A program made the translations under genes and the position numbers. This document shows positions 1 through 9,292 of a stretch of 64,000 nt of DNA, piece after piece. This DNA comes from Enterobacter sp. RHBSTW-00994. GTDB lineage: Bacteria > Pseudomonadota > Gammaproteobacteria > Enterobacterales > Enterobacteriaceae. The stretch covers positions 1,382,588 to 1,446,587 of the forward strand of contig NZ_CP056199.1 in assembly GCF_013782625.1 (NCBI RefSeq), given 5' to 3'. The notes beneath the pieces were generated by a model. The model was not told the DNA's origin and did no database searches. It saw nothing but the letters and a program-made list of their open reading frames with translations. Positions within the stretch are counted from its first letter, which is position 1. Each line of letters begins with the position of its first letter.

Positions 1-750
1 GAATTCATTGATTGAAACGTCACGCAGGGCGGGTTGCTGGAAGAAACGCGCACCTGTCTCGCACTGTTCGCGACGGGTGTTGTACTCGCTGCCCACCAGG
101 GTCCGTTTGAAGTTGCTGTTGATGATCACCACCGCTGCACCTTTTGGCAGTGAAACGGCTTTCGTGCCCAGTGTCCGGCAGTCAATCAGCAGCGCATGCT
201 CTTTTTTACCCAAAGCGGAGATGAGCTGGTCCATAATGCCGCAATTACACCCCACGAACTGGTTCTCAGCTTCCTGGCCATTCAGCGCAATTTGCGCACC
301 ATCAAGCGGTAAATGGTAAAGCTGCTGGAATACCGTCCCAACGGCTACCTCAAGCGAGGCTGAAGAACTTAACCCTGCACCTTGTGGCACGTTGCCGCTG
401 ATGACCAGGTCCGCGCCGCCGAAGTTTTTGTTACGTTTTTGCAGGTGTTTAACGACGCCGCGCACATAGTTAGACCATTGCTGGCTGTCGTGCGTCACGA
501 TGGGCGCATCGAGAGAAAATTCATCGCTCTGGTTGCCGTAATCTGCTGCAATTACGCGGATGTTGCGGTCATCGCGTTTGGCGCAACTGATTACGGTCTG
601 GTAGTCGATCGCGCAAGGCAGCACGAAACCATCGTTATAGTCGGTGTGCTCGCCAATCAGATTAACGCGACCAGGCGCCTGAATAACGTGGGTGGCAGGG
701 TAGCCGAATTTTTCAGCAAACAGGGATTGTGTTTTATCTTTCAGACTCAT
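1..750 (-). CDS. galK: Galactokinase, N-terminal 250 codons (3' end outside window)
   Basis: Phosphorylates galactose with ATP to galactose-1-phosphate, the first step of the Leloir pathway in the cytoplasm. The reading frame is open from the ATG at 750 to the window edge and starts [11 protein letters not shown]. It shows the GHMP-kinase galactose signature [15 protein letters not shown] near residues 28-42 and the ATP-binding loop [16 protein letters not shown] near 115-130. About 130 C-terminal residues are missing because the window ends. It follows galT by 3 bp in the galETK operon. Confidence 0.97.
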   Translation of the reverse strand, partial: MSLKDKTQSLFAEKFGYPATHVIQAPGRVNLIGEHTDYNDGFVLPCAIDYQTVISCAKRDDRNIRVIAADYGNQSDEFSLDAPIVTHDSQQWSNYVRGVVKHLQKRNKNFGGADLVISGNVPQGAGLSSSASLEVAVGTVFQQLYHLPLDGAQIALNGQEAENQFVGCNCGIMDQLISALGKKEHALLIDCRTLGTKAVSLPKGAAVVIINSNFKRTLVGSEYNTRREQCETGARFFQQPALRDVSINEF

Positions 751-753
751 TTT

Positions 754-1800
754 TTAGACTCCTGATTCGCGGTAATGGACGTCGCTCACTGCGCGCAGAC
801 GCTCTGCCGCTTGTTCTGCCGTCAGATCACGCTGGGTTTCTGCCAGCATTTCATAGCCCACCATAAATTTACGCACCGTCGCGGAACGCAGCAGCGGCGG
901 ATAGAAATGGGCATGCAACTGCCAGTGTTGATTCTCTTCACCGTTGAACGGTGCACCATGCCAGCCCATCGAATACGGGAAAGAGCACTGGAACAGATTA
1001 TCGTAGCGGCTGGTCAGTTTTTTCAGCGCCAGGGCAAGGTCATCCCGTTGCGCATCGCTGAGATCGGTAATGCGTTGTACGTGTGCCTTTGGCAACAGCA
1101 GCGTTTCGAACGGCCAGGCGGCCCAGTAAGGTACAACGGCCAGCCAGTGTTCAGTTTCGACCACAGTACGGCTGCCATCTGCCTGTTCACGCTGAACGTA
1201 GTCCACCAGCATTGGCGTGTGATTTTCCGCGTAATAGGCTTTTTGCAGGCGATCTTCACGCTCGGCCTCGTTCGGCAGGAAGCTGTTTGCCCACACCTGG
1301 CCATGCGGATGCGGGTTGGAACAGCCCATTGCTGCGCCTTTATTTTCAAACACCTGCACCCAGGGATAAGTTTGGCCTAACTCAGCGGTCTGTTCCTGCC
1401 AGGTACTGACGACTTCTTTTAGCGCATCCACGCTCAGCTCTGGCAGCGTCTTGCTGTGATCCGGAGAGAAGCAGATAACACGGCTTGTACCGCGTGCGCT
1501 TTCACAACGCATCAGCGGATCCTGGCTTTCAGGCGCGGCAGGGGTGTCCGTCATCAGGGCGGCAAAATCGTTCGTAAAAACGTAAGTTCCTGTGTAATCA
1601 GGGTTTTTATCCCCTGTCACACGAGTGTTGCCTGGACACAAAAAACAGTCAGGATCATGCTGTGGCAGCGTCTGTTTTGCAGGCGTTTCTTGCGCCCCCT
1701 GCCAGGGGCGCTTAGCGCGGTGCGGAGAAACCAAAATCCATTGCCCGGTTAACGGGTTAAAGCGACGATGCGGGTGATCGACGGGATTGAATTGTGTCAT
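754..1800 (-). CDS. galT: Galactose-1-phosphate uridylyltransferase
   Basis: Transfers UMP from UDP-glucose to galactose-1-phosphate, giving UDP-galactose and glucose-1-phosphate. At 348 residues it has the length of the E. coli enzyme. The metal-site cysteines C52 and C55 lie in DCFLCPGN, and the active-site HPH motif is in [12 protein letters not shown], whose second His is the uridylylated nucleophile in this family. The gene sits 9 bp after galE and 3 bp before galK, so it is translated from the gal mRNA. Confidence 0.98.
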   Translation of the reverse strand: MTQFNPVDHPHRRFNPLTGQWILVSPHRAKRPWQGAQETPAKQTLPQHDPDCFLCPGNTRVTGDKNPDYTGTYVFTNDFAALMTDTPAAPESQDPLMRCESARGTSRVICFSPDHSKTLPELSVDALKEVVSTWQEQTAELGQTYPWVQVFENKGAAMGCSNPHPHGQVWANSFLPNEAEREDRLQKAYYAENHTPMLVDYVQREQADGSRTVVETEHWLAVVPYWAAWPFETLLLPKAHVQRITDLSDAQRDDLALALKKLTSRYDNLFQCSFPYSMGWHGAPFNGEENQHWQLHAHFYPPLLRSATVRKFMVGYEMLAETQRDLTAEQAAERLRAVSDVHYRESGV

Positions 1801-1809
1801 GACGGATCC

Positions 1810-2826
1810 TTAGTCCGGATAACCTTGCGGATGGCGTGACTGCCAGTGCCAGGTATCTTGTGCCATTTCGTCAAGCGTGCGGGTGACACGCCAGTTCAGC
1901 TCTTTATCAGCTTTTGTTGCATCTGCCCAGTAAGCGGGAAGATCGCCGTCACGGCGCGGTGCGAAGTGATAGCTCACCGCTTTACCACAGGCTTTACTGA
2001 AGGCATTAACCACATCCAGCACACTGCTGCCGACGCCTGCACCGAGGTTATAAATATGCACACCTTGCTTGTTTGCCAGCTGTTGCATGGCGGCAACGTG
2101 ACCATCGGCCAGGTCCATGACGTGGATATAATCGCGCACGCCCGTACCGTCTTCGGTTGGATAGTCGTTACCAAAAATAGCCAGTGAGTCGCGACGGCCT
2201 ACCGCGACCTGTGCAATGTACGGCATCAGGTTATTGGGAATACCTTGCGGATCTTCACCCATATCTCCTGATGGATGTGCGCCAACCGGGTTGAAATAGC
2301 GCAGCAGGGCGATGCTCCACTCTGGTTGTGCTTTTTGCAGGTCAGTCAGAATCTGTTCCACCATCAGTTTGCTTTTGCCGTAAGGGCTTTGCGGCGTACC
2401 GGTCGGGAAACTTTCTACATAAGGGATTTTGGGCTGATCGCCGTAGACGGTGGCGGAAGAGCTGAAGATGACGTTTTTCACGTTCGCCGCACGCATGGCG
2501 GAGATCAAACGCAGCGTGCCGTTGACGTTATTGTCGTAGTACTCAAGCGGTTTCGCGACGGATTCACCGACCGCTTTCAGACCCGCAAAATGGATCACGG
2601 TTTCAATGGCGTGGTCGTGAAGAATTTCAGTCATCAACGCTTCGTTACGAATGTCACCTTCCACGAAGGTTGGCTGTTTGCCGCCAAGACGCTCAATCAC
2701 GGGCAGCACGCTGCGCTTACTATTGCACAGGTTGTCGAGGATGATGACATCATGACCGCTTTGTAGCAGTTGTACGCAGGTGTGACTGCCTATGTAACCG
2801 CTACCACCTGTTACCAGAACTCGCAT
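1810..2826 (-). CDS. galE: UDP-glucose 4-epimerase
   Basis: Interconverts UDP-galactose and UDP-glucose with bound NAD. A short-chain dehydrogenase-type enzyme of 338 residues with the Rossmann motif GGSGYIG at residues 7-13 and the catalytic YGKSK (Tyr149/Lys153 in the E. coli numbering, same length). The frame is open 14 codons further upstream, but I start at MRVLVTGG because GGAGCG precedes that ATG and the known E. coli start is the same. First gene of galETK; the internal Gal operator OI lies within its first codons. Confidence 0.98.
   Translation of the reverse strand: MRVLVTGGSGYIGSHTCVQLLQSGHDVIILDNLCNSKRSVLPVIERLGGKQPTFVEGDIRNEALMTEILHDHAIETVIHFAGLKAVGESVAKPLEYYDNNVNGTLRLISAMRAANVKNVIFSSSATVYGDQPKIPYVESFPTGTPQSPYGKSKLMVEQILTDLQKAQPEWSIALLRYFNPVGAHPSGDMGEDPQGIPNNLMPYIAQVAVGRRDSLAIFGNDYPTEDGTGVRDYIHVMDLADGHVAAMQQLANKQGVHIYNLGAGVGSSVLDVVNAFSKACGKAVSYHFAPRRDGDLPAYWADATKADKELNWRVTRTLDEMAQDTWHWQSRHPQGYPD
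2792..2807 (-). promoter_or_regulatory. Internal gal operator OI inside galE
   Basis: Read on the minus strand this is GTGGTAGCGGTTACAT, the sequence I know for the E. coli internal gal operator. It lies within the first codons of galE. Its centre is 113 bp from the centre of OE, the spacing that allows GalR-HU looping in E. coli. Confidence 0.88.
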
Positions 2827-2857
2827 ATTTCGCTCCATTGGGCTTATGGTATGTATT

Positions 2858-2869
2858 AACCATAGCATA
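2858..2869 (-). promoter_or_regulatory. Overlapping gal P1 and P2 -10 elements
   Basis: On the minus strand the overlapping hexamers TATGCTA (P2) and TATGGTT (P1) are present exactly as in E. coli gal, about 32-43 bases upstream of the galE ATG. The CRP site is centred about 41 bp upstream of the expected P1 start, the class II position. Confidence 0.85.
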
Positions 2870-2885
2870 ACAGAGACGCGAAAAG

Positions 2886-2901
2886 TGTGACATGGGATAA
2901 A
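2886..2901 (-). promoter_or_regulatory. CRP site of the gal operon
   Basis: TGTGA at 2886-2890 followed by six bases and a degenerate second half (ATAAA). It is one strong half-site, as at E. coli gal. Its centre near 2893 lies about 41 bp upstream of the predicted P1 start. Confidence 0.75.
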
Positions 2902-2904
2902 TTA

Positions 2905-2920
2905 GTGGAATCGTTTACAC
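2905..2920 (-). promoter_or_regulatory. External gal operator OE
   Basis: The minus-strand sequence GTGTAAACGATTCCAC is the E. coli external operator for GalR/GalS as I know it. It lies just upstream of the CRP site and pairs with OI 113 bp away, so a GalR-HU repression loop is likely conserved. Confidence 0.9.
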
Positions 2921-3000
2921 TGATTATCAAACCTGATTTTTACATGGCTTTGGGCATTCTAGATCAAAGAGATAGCGTTGTAATGATGCAGCTTATCCGA

Positions 3001-3021
3001 AAAGAGGGGGCAGCCCCCCTG
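3001..3021 (-). terminator. Rho-independent terminator after modF
   Basis: On the minus strand the stem AGGGGG / CCCCCT with a four-base loop is followed by C and TTTT. It lies 5 bp after the modF stop and separates the modEF transcript from the gal promoters. Confidence 0.75.
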
Positions 3022-3025
3022 CAGG

Positions 3026-4498
3026 TTAATCTATTTTGCTCAAAAGGTAGCGATAGCCTGTCCCATCAGGGATAAACTCCAGGCGATGAGTGATGCAGGA
3101 AGGGGCGTCTTCGGCATGGTGTGAAACAAACAGCAACTGAGTTTCACCTTCACCAATCAACACATCAACAAATCGGCGGATCAACTGGCGGTTTAACGGG
3201 TCCAGCCCCTGAAGCGGTTCGTCCAGAATCAACAGCGTAGGGTGTTTGACCAGCGCGCGGGCAATCAATGCCAGGCGCTGTTGTCCCCACGAGAGGCTGT
3301 GGAACGGCGAATCAGCAACGCGGTTGTCCATTCCCAGGATTTCCAGCCACTGCTGCGCGAGTTTGTGCTGTTTATCAGACACGGCCTGATAAATGCCAAT
3401 GGAGTCGAAGTAGCCGGACAGAATCACATTACGCACCGTGGTGCTGACCCGGTAGTCCAGATGCAGGCTACTGCTGACGTAACCAATATGCTTCTTAATG
3501 TCCCAGATGGTTTCACCGCTGCCACGACGACGCCCAAACAGCGTCAGATCGTTACTGTAGCCCTGAGGGTGATCGCCGGTGATCAGGCTGAGCAGGGTCG
3601 ATTTTCCCGCGCCGTTTGGGCCAGTGATTTGCCAGTGATCGCCAGGATTCACCGTCCAGCTCAGTTGATTAAGGATAGGGCGATCGTCGTAAGACACAAC
3701 GCCATTATGCAGGACGATCCTTGGCTGATGAGGATCTAAACCGTGTCGAGCCGAAGGGGCATCGGGTTCCGGGAGGGTAATACCATCGAGTTTCTCGCTG
3801 TGCGCCAGTTGGGCGATAAGCGCTTGCCGGAGCAGCGCCTCTTTTGGTCCTGTTTCCATCAGGCTGCAATCCGCTAACACTCCCGCGTATTGCACAAAAT
3901 CCGGGATTTCATCAAACCGGTTGAGTACCAGCACGAGGGTGTAACCCTGCTGATTGAGCGTTTCCAGAAGTGCCGCCAGTTGGGCGCGTGATTGCACATC
4001 GAGCCCATCGAAGGGTTCATCCAGAATCAGCAAGTCCGGTTCGCTCATCAGCGCCTGACACAGCAGCGTTTTGCGCGTCTCGCCGGTCGAAAGATATTTG
4101 AAGCGCCGATCCAACAGGGCGGCTATGCCAAACTGCTCTGCCAGTTGCTGGCAACGTGCGCAGTCTTTGATCTCGTCCTGGATTATCTGTGCTGTGGTAC
4201 GGCCCGTATCTTCTTCACCGGGGCTGAGCAAATCGGTGTTGTTACGCTGCCACTCATCGCTCACCAGCTTTTGTAATTGCTCAAACGAGAGACGGGTCAC
4301 ACGCGTAAAGCGGTTCCGGCGTTCACCTTTAAGTTGGGTAAGCTCTCCCGCCAGGGCACGCGCCAGTGCGGATTTACCGCTTCCGTTTGTGCCGACAAAG
4401 GCCCAGCTTTCGCCGGCCTGCAGTGTTAAATCAGGAAGCGTCAGCGTCCGGGTATCGCTAAGACGAAACGTGCCTTGCGAAATATGCAATGATGACAT
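3026..4498 (-). CDS. modF: Molybdate-associated ABC ATPase ModF, twin nucleotide-binding domains
   Basis: A 490-residue soluble protein made of two ABC ATPase domains. The first has Walker A GTNGSGKSA near residue 38, signature LSTGETRK and Walker B LLILDEPFDGLD. The second has GPNGAGKST near residue 290, LSWGQQRLAL and LLILDEPLQGLD. It has no membrane segments. The E. coli homologue is co-transcribed with modE; its exact role in molybdate handling is not settled. The frame extends 8 codons upstream, but MSSLHISQGTF matches the E. coli start. Confidence 0.95.
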   Translation of the reverse strand: MSSLHISQGTFRLSDTRTLTLPDLTLQAGESWAFVGTNGSGKSALARALAGELTQLKGERRNRFTRVTRLSFEQLQKLVSDEWQRNNTDLLSPGEEDTGRTTAQIIQDEIKDCARCQQLAEQFGIAALLDRRFKYLSTGETRKTLLCQALMSEPDLLILDEPFDGLDVQSRAQLAALLETLNQQGYTLVLVLNRFDEIPDFVQYAGVLADCSLMETGPKEALLRQALIAQLAHSEKLDGITLPEPDAPSARHGLDPHQPRIVLHNGVVSYDDRPILNQLSWTVNPGDHWQITGPNGAGKSTLLSLITGDHPQGYSNDLTLFGRRRGSGETIWDIKKHIGYVSSSLHLDYRVSTTVRNVILSGYFDSIGIYQAVSDKQHKLAQQWLEILGMDNRVADSPFHSLSWGQQRLALIARALVKHPTLLILDEPLQGLDPLNRQLIRRFVDVLIGEGETQLLFVSHHAEDAPSCITHRLEFIPDGTGYRYLLSKID

Positions 4499-4565
4499 GA
4501 TGTATCCCATTTTTTGCAGCAACAGATGTCAGGGATACTCACAGTTGGCGCGAATGTCAACGCGC

Positions 4566-5354
4566 TTAGCATAACGTGGCAATAATCACCCGGTCTGCAT
4601 TGAAATATGCCGTCACCTCAGCACCTTCTTCCAGATTAATGGCATCGGCGACCGGCACTGTCGCGCAGAGGATTTGTCCATCCGGCAGGCTCATCAGTAC
4701 TTCGCACTGTTCCTCACCGCGTTCGATATGGCTGATTGCACCGTGTAACTGGTTGTCCGCCTCTTTTGCAAGCTCAGGATCGCGCGTCACGCTTACCCAC
4801 GGTGCTTTCAGCAGGATTAATACCTCTTTGCCTTCATCCAGCCCAAGACGTTGCCCGCTTTGTGCTGTGATCGCGGCTTTCAGGCGAGTGGAGCCATCGG
4901 CGAGTAAGATCTCAATGTGCTGTTGCACCTGCGAATTGTCGCGGGCTGTCACTGTACCAAACCACTGGTTACGGGCACTGGTTTGTAATGAGAAGCGTGA
5001 GATGGCGGCCAGCAGACTGTCCAGCGGCACATTATCGTCATCGCTGAGCACATCAAAGGCTTTTTGCTGAATTTGCGCCAGCAGATCGTAAAGCTGGATC
5101 AGGCGCTGACCGTAGCGAGTCAGCACCGCGCCACCGCCGCCTTTGCCGCCTGTCGCCCGGTCGACCAGCGCCTGTTCGCTCAGGGTATTCATTTCATTGA
5201 TTGCATCCCACGCACTTTTGTAGCTGATGCCTGCGTTTTTAGCTCCCTGGCTAATTGAACCTGTATGATCTATTTGTTTAAGCAGGGCGATACGTCGCGG
5301 ATCGGCGAAAAGCTTCTGCTGAAGTCGTAGGGTGAGGAGAATTTCGGCCTGCAT
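4566..5354 (-). CDS. modE: Molybdate-sensing transcriptional regulator ModE
   Basis: A 262-residue regulator that binds molybdate or tungstate and then represses modABC and activates moaA. The N-terminal winged helix (about residues 1-110) contains [18 protein letters not shown]. The C-terminal half carries two MOP (molbindin) repeats with the SARNQWFGT and [10 protein letters not shown] motifs. I chose the start MQAEILLTL, 21 codons into the open frame, because it matches E. coli ModE and follows CCAGGA. It is upstream of modF and divergent from acrZ-modABC. Operators that fit it are seen at 5765 and 28296. Confidence 0.97.
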   Translation of the reverse strand: MQAEILLTLRLQQKLFADPRRIALLKQIDHTGSISQGAKNAGISYKSAWDAINEMNTLSEQALVDRATGGKGGGGAVLTRYGQRLIQLYDLLAQIQQKAFDVLSDDDNVPLDSLLAAISRFSLQTSARNQWFGTVTARDNSQVQQHIEILLADGSTRLKAAITAQSGQRLGLDEGKEVLILLKAPWVSVTRDPELAKEADNQLHGAISHIERGEEQCEVLMSLPDGQILCATVPVADAINLEEGAEVTAYFNADRVIIATLC

Positions 5355-5481
5355 AACAGTGTCCTGGCAAAAAGTGTATTGTGACCCAAATGCCCCTGAG
5401 CGCAAAGCGCACCGCACAAAAGGGGATGTTTTTCTTACTTTTCAGGGTAGAATAAGCCGTCCACAATATCTGGAGAAAACC

Positions 5482-5631
5482 ATGTTAGAGTTGTTGAAAA
5501 GTCTGGTATTCGCCGTGATCATGGTCCCAGTGGTGATGGCCATCATCCTCGGTGCCATCTACGGCCTGGGTGAAGTGTTCAACGTCTTTTCGAACATCGG
5601 CCATAAAGGCCAGCCTAAAAAGCAGCATTAA
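5482..5631 (+). CDS. acrZ: AcrAB-TolC efflux pump accessory protein AcrZ
   Basis: A 49-residue inner-membrane peptide, [20 protein letters not shown] onward, with a single hydrophobic helix at about residues 7-28 and a short basic tail ending KKQH. In E. coli, AcrZ binds AcrB and changes substrate preference of the AcrAB-TolC pump. The start follows CTGGAGAAAACC. It is monocistronic, bounded by the terminator at 5641-5667, and divergent from modE. Confidence 0.95.
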   Translation: MLELLKSLVFAVIMVPVVMAIILGAIYGLGEVFNVFSNIGHKGQPKKQH

Positions 5632-5640
5632 TTCCCTTCA

Positions 5641-5667
5641 AAACGCCCGGCCAGTCCGGGCGTTTTG
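5641..5667 (+). terminator. Rho-independent terminator after acrZ
   Basis: AAAACGCCCGG and CCGGGCGTTTT flank a five-base loop. It starts 9 bp after the acrZ stop, and the flanking A and T runs would let it work in both directions. Confidence 0.85.
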
Positions 5668-5746
5668 CTCTCAAGTTTCCTCTCTTTTCGCCGATAGTAT
5701 CCACAGCATCGGGTTTATTTACTCATTAATCGGTACGATTTAACGC

Positions 5747-5792
5747 TAGGATATCCCTACAGTTGTCGTTATATTTACGCATATATAACGAC
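5747..5792 (+). promoter_or_regulatory. modA promoter region with ModE operator
   Basis: GTCGTTATAT at 5765-5774 and ATATAACGAC at 5783-5792 form a 10-bp perfect inverted repeat with an 8-bp spacer, matching the ModE operator form (CGTTATAT...ATATAACG). A candidate -10, TAGGAT, lies at 5747-5752, so the operator would cover the start of transcription. The modA ATG is 17 bp downstream, preceded by GGAG. Confidence 0.85.
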
Positions 5793-5809
5793 ACTCAAAG
5801 GAGTTACAG

Positions 5810-6583
5810 ATGGCACGTACATGGGTACGCCTTTTCGCAGGGGCAACACTGACACTTTCTCTCACCGGGCATGCGCTGGCAGACGAAGGTAAAATCACGG
5901 TTTTTGCAGCGGCATCACTGACTAACGCGATGCAGGATATTGCAGCAGAATATAAGAAAGAGAAAAACGTCGACGTGGTCTCCTCTTTTGCGTCGTCGTC
6001 AACCCTGGCGCGTCAGATTGAAGCCGGTGCACCTGCTGATTTATTCATTTCTGCCGACCAGAAGTGGATGGATTACGCGGTTGAGAAAAAATCAATCGAT
6101 ACGGCCACCCGCGAAACGTTGCTGGGGAACAGCCTTGTCGTGGTTGCACCAAAATCCAGTGCGCAGGGTGATATCACTATTAATAAAGAGACCAACTGGG
6201 CCAGCCTGTTGAAAGATGGCCGTCTGGCGGTTGGCGATCCTGAGCACGTCCCGGCCGGGATTTATGCCAAAGAAGCTCTGCAAAAACTGGGTGCGTGGGA
6301 GACCTTGTCTCCGAAACTGGCCCCAGCAGAAGATGTACGCGGCGCACTGGCACTGGTTGAGCGTAGCGAAGCACCTCTGGGGATTGTCTACGGCTCTGAT
6401 GCTGTTGCCAGCAAAGGCGTAAAAGTGGTTGGCACGTTCCCGGAAGACTCCCACAAGAAAGTGGAATATCCTGTGGCGATTGTTGATGGACATAAAAATG
6501 CGACAGTCAGCGCCTTCTACGATTATCTGAAGGGGCCGCAGGCGTCTGCAATCTTTAAACGTTACGGATTTACGACTCACTAA
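5810..6583 (+). CDS. modA: Molybdate ABC transporter, periplasmic binding protein
   Basis: Captures molybdate or tungstate in the periplasm for ModBC. The 257-residue precursor has a signal peptide MARTWVRLFAGATLTLSLTG ending HALA before DEGK. The ligand-loop motifs FAAASLTNAM and FASSSTLARQIEAGAPADLF are typical of ModA. It is first in modABC, with the stop overlapping the modB ATG by one base. ModE is expected to repress the operon when molybdate is plentiful. Confidence 0.98.
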   Translation: MARTWVRLFAGATLTLSLTGHALADEGKITVFAAASLTNAMQDIAAEYKKEKNVDVVSSFASSSTLARQIEAGAPADLFISADQKWMDYAVEKKSIDTATRETLLGNSLVVVAPKSSAQGDITINKETNWASLLKDGRLAVGDPEHVPAGIYAKEALQKLGAWETLSPKLAPAEDVRGALALVERSEAPLGIVYGSDAVASKGVKVVGTFPEDSHKKVEYPVAIVDGHKNATVSAFYDYLKGPQASAIFKRYGFTTH

Positions 6584-7272
6584 TGATATTGACCGATCCC
6601 GAATGGCAGGCCGTGCTGCTGAGCCTTAAAGTCTCTTCCCTGGCAGTTGCACTCAGTTTGCCCTTCGGGATCTTTTTTGCCTGGTTACTGGTTCGTTGTA
6701 AGTTTCCAGGCAAAGCCCTGCTCGACAGTGTGCTTCATCTTCCCCTCGTATTACCGCCGGTTGTGGTCGGCTATTTATTATTGATCGCCATGGGGCGACG
6801 CGGATTTATCGGCCAGTGGTTGTATGACTGGTTTGGTTTGACCTTTGCCTTTAGCTGGCGTGGTGCTGTGCTGGCTGCGGCAGTCATGTCATTCCCGCTG
6901 ATGGTCCGGGCGATCCGCCTGGCGCTGGAAGGGGTTGACCTCAAACTTGAGCAAGCGGCACGCACATTAGGTGCAGGACGCTGGCGCGTGTTTTTCACCA
7001 TCACACTTCCGCTTACGTTACCCGGTATTATTGTTGGCACGGTGCTGGCTTTTGCCCGCTCGCTCGGTGAGTTTGGCGCGACGATAACCTTCGTGTCGAA
7101 CATCCCTGGTGAGACGCGTACCATCCCTTCGGCAATGTATACCCTGATTCAAACGCCAGGCGGCGAAAGTGCGGCCGCGCGGTTGTGCATTATTTCTATT
7201 GTGCTGGCGCTGGTTTCATTGCTGGTCTCAGAATGGCTGGCACGTATTAGCCGCGAGCGGATGGGGAAATAA
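6583..7272 (+). CDS. modB: Molybdate ABC transporter permease
   Basis: Inner-membrane channel subunit of the ModABC importer, 229 residues with about five membrane segments. The EAA loop that docks to the ATPase is seen as [26 protein letters not shown] trimmed to its key residues E, A, G near residues 125-140. One-base overlap with modA and 2 bp before modC indicate translational coupling. Confidence 0.97.
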   Translation: MILTDPEWQAVLLSLKVSSLAVALSLPFGIFFAWLLVRCKFPGKALLDSVLHLPLVLPPVVVGYLLLIAMGRRGFIGQWLYDWFGLTFAFSWRGAVLAAAVMSFPLMVRAIRLALEGVDLKLEQAARTLGAGRWRVFFTITLPLTLPGIIVGTVLAFARSLGEFGATITFVSNIPGETRTIPSAMYTLIQTPGGESAAARLCIISIVLALVSLLVSEWLARISRERMGK

Positions 7273-7274
7273 TC

Positions 7275-8333
7275 ATGCTGGAACTGAATTTCACCCAAAC
7301 GCTGGGAAGCCACTGCCTGACGCTTAACGAAACCCTGCCTGCAAACGGTATCACGGCGATATTCGGTGTCTCGGGGGCGGGGAAAACCTCGTTGATTAAT
7401 GCCATCAGCGGGCTGACGCGTCCACAATCAGGCCGAATTGTGCTGAACGAGCGGGTGCTGAACGATGTGGAGAAGGGGGTTTATCTTTCACCGGATAAGC
7501 GCCGGATTGGTTATGTTTTTCAGGATGCGCGGCTCTTCCCGCATTACAGCGTGCGGGGAAACCTGCGTTACGGTATGGCGAAGAGCATGTCTGCACAGTT
7601 TGACAAGCTGGTGGCATTGCTGGGTATTGAACCACTGCTTGAACGGCTTCCTTCATCATTATCGGGTGGCGAAAAACAGCGTGTTGCGATTGGTCGTGCG
7701 TTGCTGACCGCACCGGAGCTTCTGCTGCTGGATGAGCCGCTGGCCTCGCTCGACATTCCTCGTAAACGTGAACTTCTGCCGTATCTGCAACGCCTGGCGC
7801 GTGAGATCAATATCCCCATGCTCTATGTCAGCCACTCGCTGGACGAAATTCTGCATCTGGCGGACAAAGTGCTGGTGCTGGAAGAGGGCAGCGTAAAAGC
7901 GTTTGGCAATCTTGAGGAGGTCTGGGGCAGCAGTGTGATGCATCCGTGGCTGCCAACAGAACAGCAAAGCAGCATTCTGAAAGTCAGCGTACTGGAACAT
8001 CATCCGCATTATGCGATGACTGCCCTGGCGCTGGGCGACCAGCATCTGTGGGTGAATAAAGTCGATAAGCCGCTGCAGTCGGCGCTGCGGATCCGCATTC
8101 AGGCGTCTGATGTGTCTCTTGTGCTGCAACCACCACTACAAACCAGTATTCGTAATATTCTGCGTGCCAAAGTGGCGCAATGCTTTGACGATAATGGGCA
8201 GGTCGAAGTTCAGCTTGAGGTCGGGAGCAAGACGCTCTGGGCGCGTATCAGCCCGTGGGCCAGGGATGAGTTAGGGATTAAGCCTGGCCTGTGGCTTTAC
8301 GCGCAAATTAAGAGCGTCTCTATCACCACCTGA
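7275..8333 (+). CDS. modC: Molybdate ABC transporter ATP-binding protein
   Basis: ATPase of the ModABC importer, 352 residues. N-terminal ABC domain: Walker [10 protein letters not shown] near residues 31-39, signature [16 protein letters not shown], Walker [13 protein letters not shown] and switch His in YVSHSLDE. The C-terminal part (about 285-352) is a MOP molybdate-binding domain ([10 protein letters not shown]). Its TGA at 8331-8333 directly abuts the convergent ybhA stop with no intervening base. Confidence 0.97.
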   Translation: MLELNFTQTLGSHCLTLNETLPANGITAIFGVSGAGKTSLINAISGLTRPQSGRIVLNERVLNDVEKGVYLSPDKRRIGYVFQDARLFPHYSVRGNLRYGMAKSMSAQFDKLVALLGIEPLLERLPSSLSGGEKQRVAIGRALLTAPELLLLDEPLASLDIPRKRELLPYLQRLAREINIPMLYVSHSLDEILHLADKVLVLEEGSVKAFGNLEEVWGSSVMHPWLPTEQQSSILKVSVLEHHPHYAMTALALGDQHLWVNKVDKPLQSALRIRIQASDVSLVLQPPLQTSIRNILRAKVAQCFDDNGQVEVQLEVGSKTLWARISPWARDELGIKPGLWLYAQIKSVSITT

Positions 8334-9152
8334 TCAGAGCAGGTGGGTATAAATGTACTGCGCGACGCTGTCGGTGGTGTTATCGCCAATGACGACGTTA
8401 GCGCGGGCTTTGACGGCATCATCAGCATTTCCCATTGCCACGCCTGTACCTGCGGCTTCCAGCATGCTGATGTCGTTATAGTTATCGCCAAACGCAATCA
8501 CATTCTGCATCGACCAGCCCTGTGACTCGACGAACTGCGTCAGACGTTTACCTTTGCTGTTGCCTTTACGGGCAATATCGACCTGATCATGCCAGGACCA
8601 TTCGCACTCAAGACCCAGCGTCTGCTCAACGTGCTTCGCAAAGTCATTCAGCTTGTGAGTGTCTTCGTCTGTCAGGGCGAACTTCCAGATAGCGTCTACA
8701 TCCTGAGCAGCCTGACGCAGGGAAGCGACCTGGGTAAAGACAGGACGTTGCGCTTCAGGCAGTGACAGTGCCCACTTGCTGGTGCGGATAACGTGGCCAG
8801 TTGGGCGCTCGTACACCATCGCGTTATCGACATACATCAAGCCATGAATCGCGTGTTCATCCAGCAGGTCAATAAGTTGCAGAGCCTGGTCAACAGGGAG
8901 GGGATCGGACTCCAGAACCTTTTTTGCTTGATAATCATACAAATAAGTGCCATTACAACAAATTGCAGGTGTATCTAACGCCAGTGCCTGATAAAAAGGA
9001 TGAATGGCAACGTGATGTCGACCCGTTACGATGAGGAGTTGATACCCCGCTTCTTTTGCACGCTTAAGGGCATCAAGAGAAGAGGGAAGCAGGGTTTTTT
9101 GAGGGGTAAGCAGTGTACCGTCTAAATCCAGTGCAATCACACGCGAGGTCAT
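8334..9152 (-). CDS. ybhA: HAD-family sugar/pyridoxal phosphatase YbhA
   Basis: A 272-residue cytoplasmic phosphatase of the HAD superfamily, Cof/IIB type. Motif I LDLDGTLLT lies at residues 8-16, with the nucleophile as its first conserved Asp. A second motif is seen in LLIVTGRHH, Lys in ARKGNSKGKRL, and motif IV in IAFGDNYNDISML. The E. coli homologue hydrolyses pyridoxal phosphate and fructose-1,6-bisphosphate in vitro. It is divergent from pgl and converges on modC, stop codon to stop codon. Confidence 0.93.
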   Translation of the reverse strand: MTSRVIALDLDGTLLTPQKTLLPSSLDALKRAKEAGYQLLIVTGRHHVAIHPFYQALALDTPAICCNGTYLYDYQAKKVLESDPLPVDQALQLIDLLDEHAIHGLMYVDNAMVYERPTGHVIRTSKWALSLPEAQRPVFTQVASLRQAAQDVDAIWKFALTDEDTHKLNDFAKHVEQTLGLECEWSWHDQVDIARKGNSKGKRLTQFVESQGWSMQNVIAFGDNYNDISMLEAAGTGVAMGNADDAVKARANVVIGDNTTDSVAQYIYTHLL

Positions 9153-9292
9153 TTGTTCTTCCGGGTTAATATTGAATTTAAGGTCTTATGGGATGGTACA
9201 CCGAGAGCATATCGCTGCAAAATTCCTGACTACAATTCAGCATTCGCCGTTAAAAATAATTACTTTCACGCGCAGTGAGGAAAGGAGTATTC

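Noticed and set aside
1..6. Window begins exactly at an EcoRI site (GAATTC) inside galK
   Set aside because: Encodes ordinary Glu-Phe codons of GalK; the position could be a cloning or contig boundary or chance, so no biological meaning is claimed.
2887..3075. Possible small gene between modF and galE on the plus strand
   Set aside because: Runs through the CRP site, OE and the modF terminator; no ribosome site.
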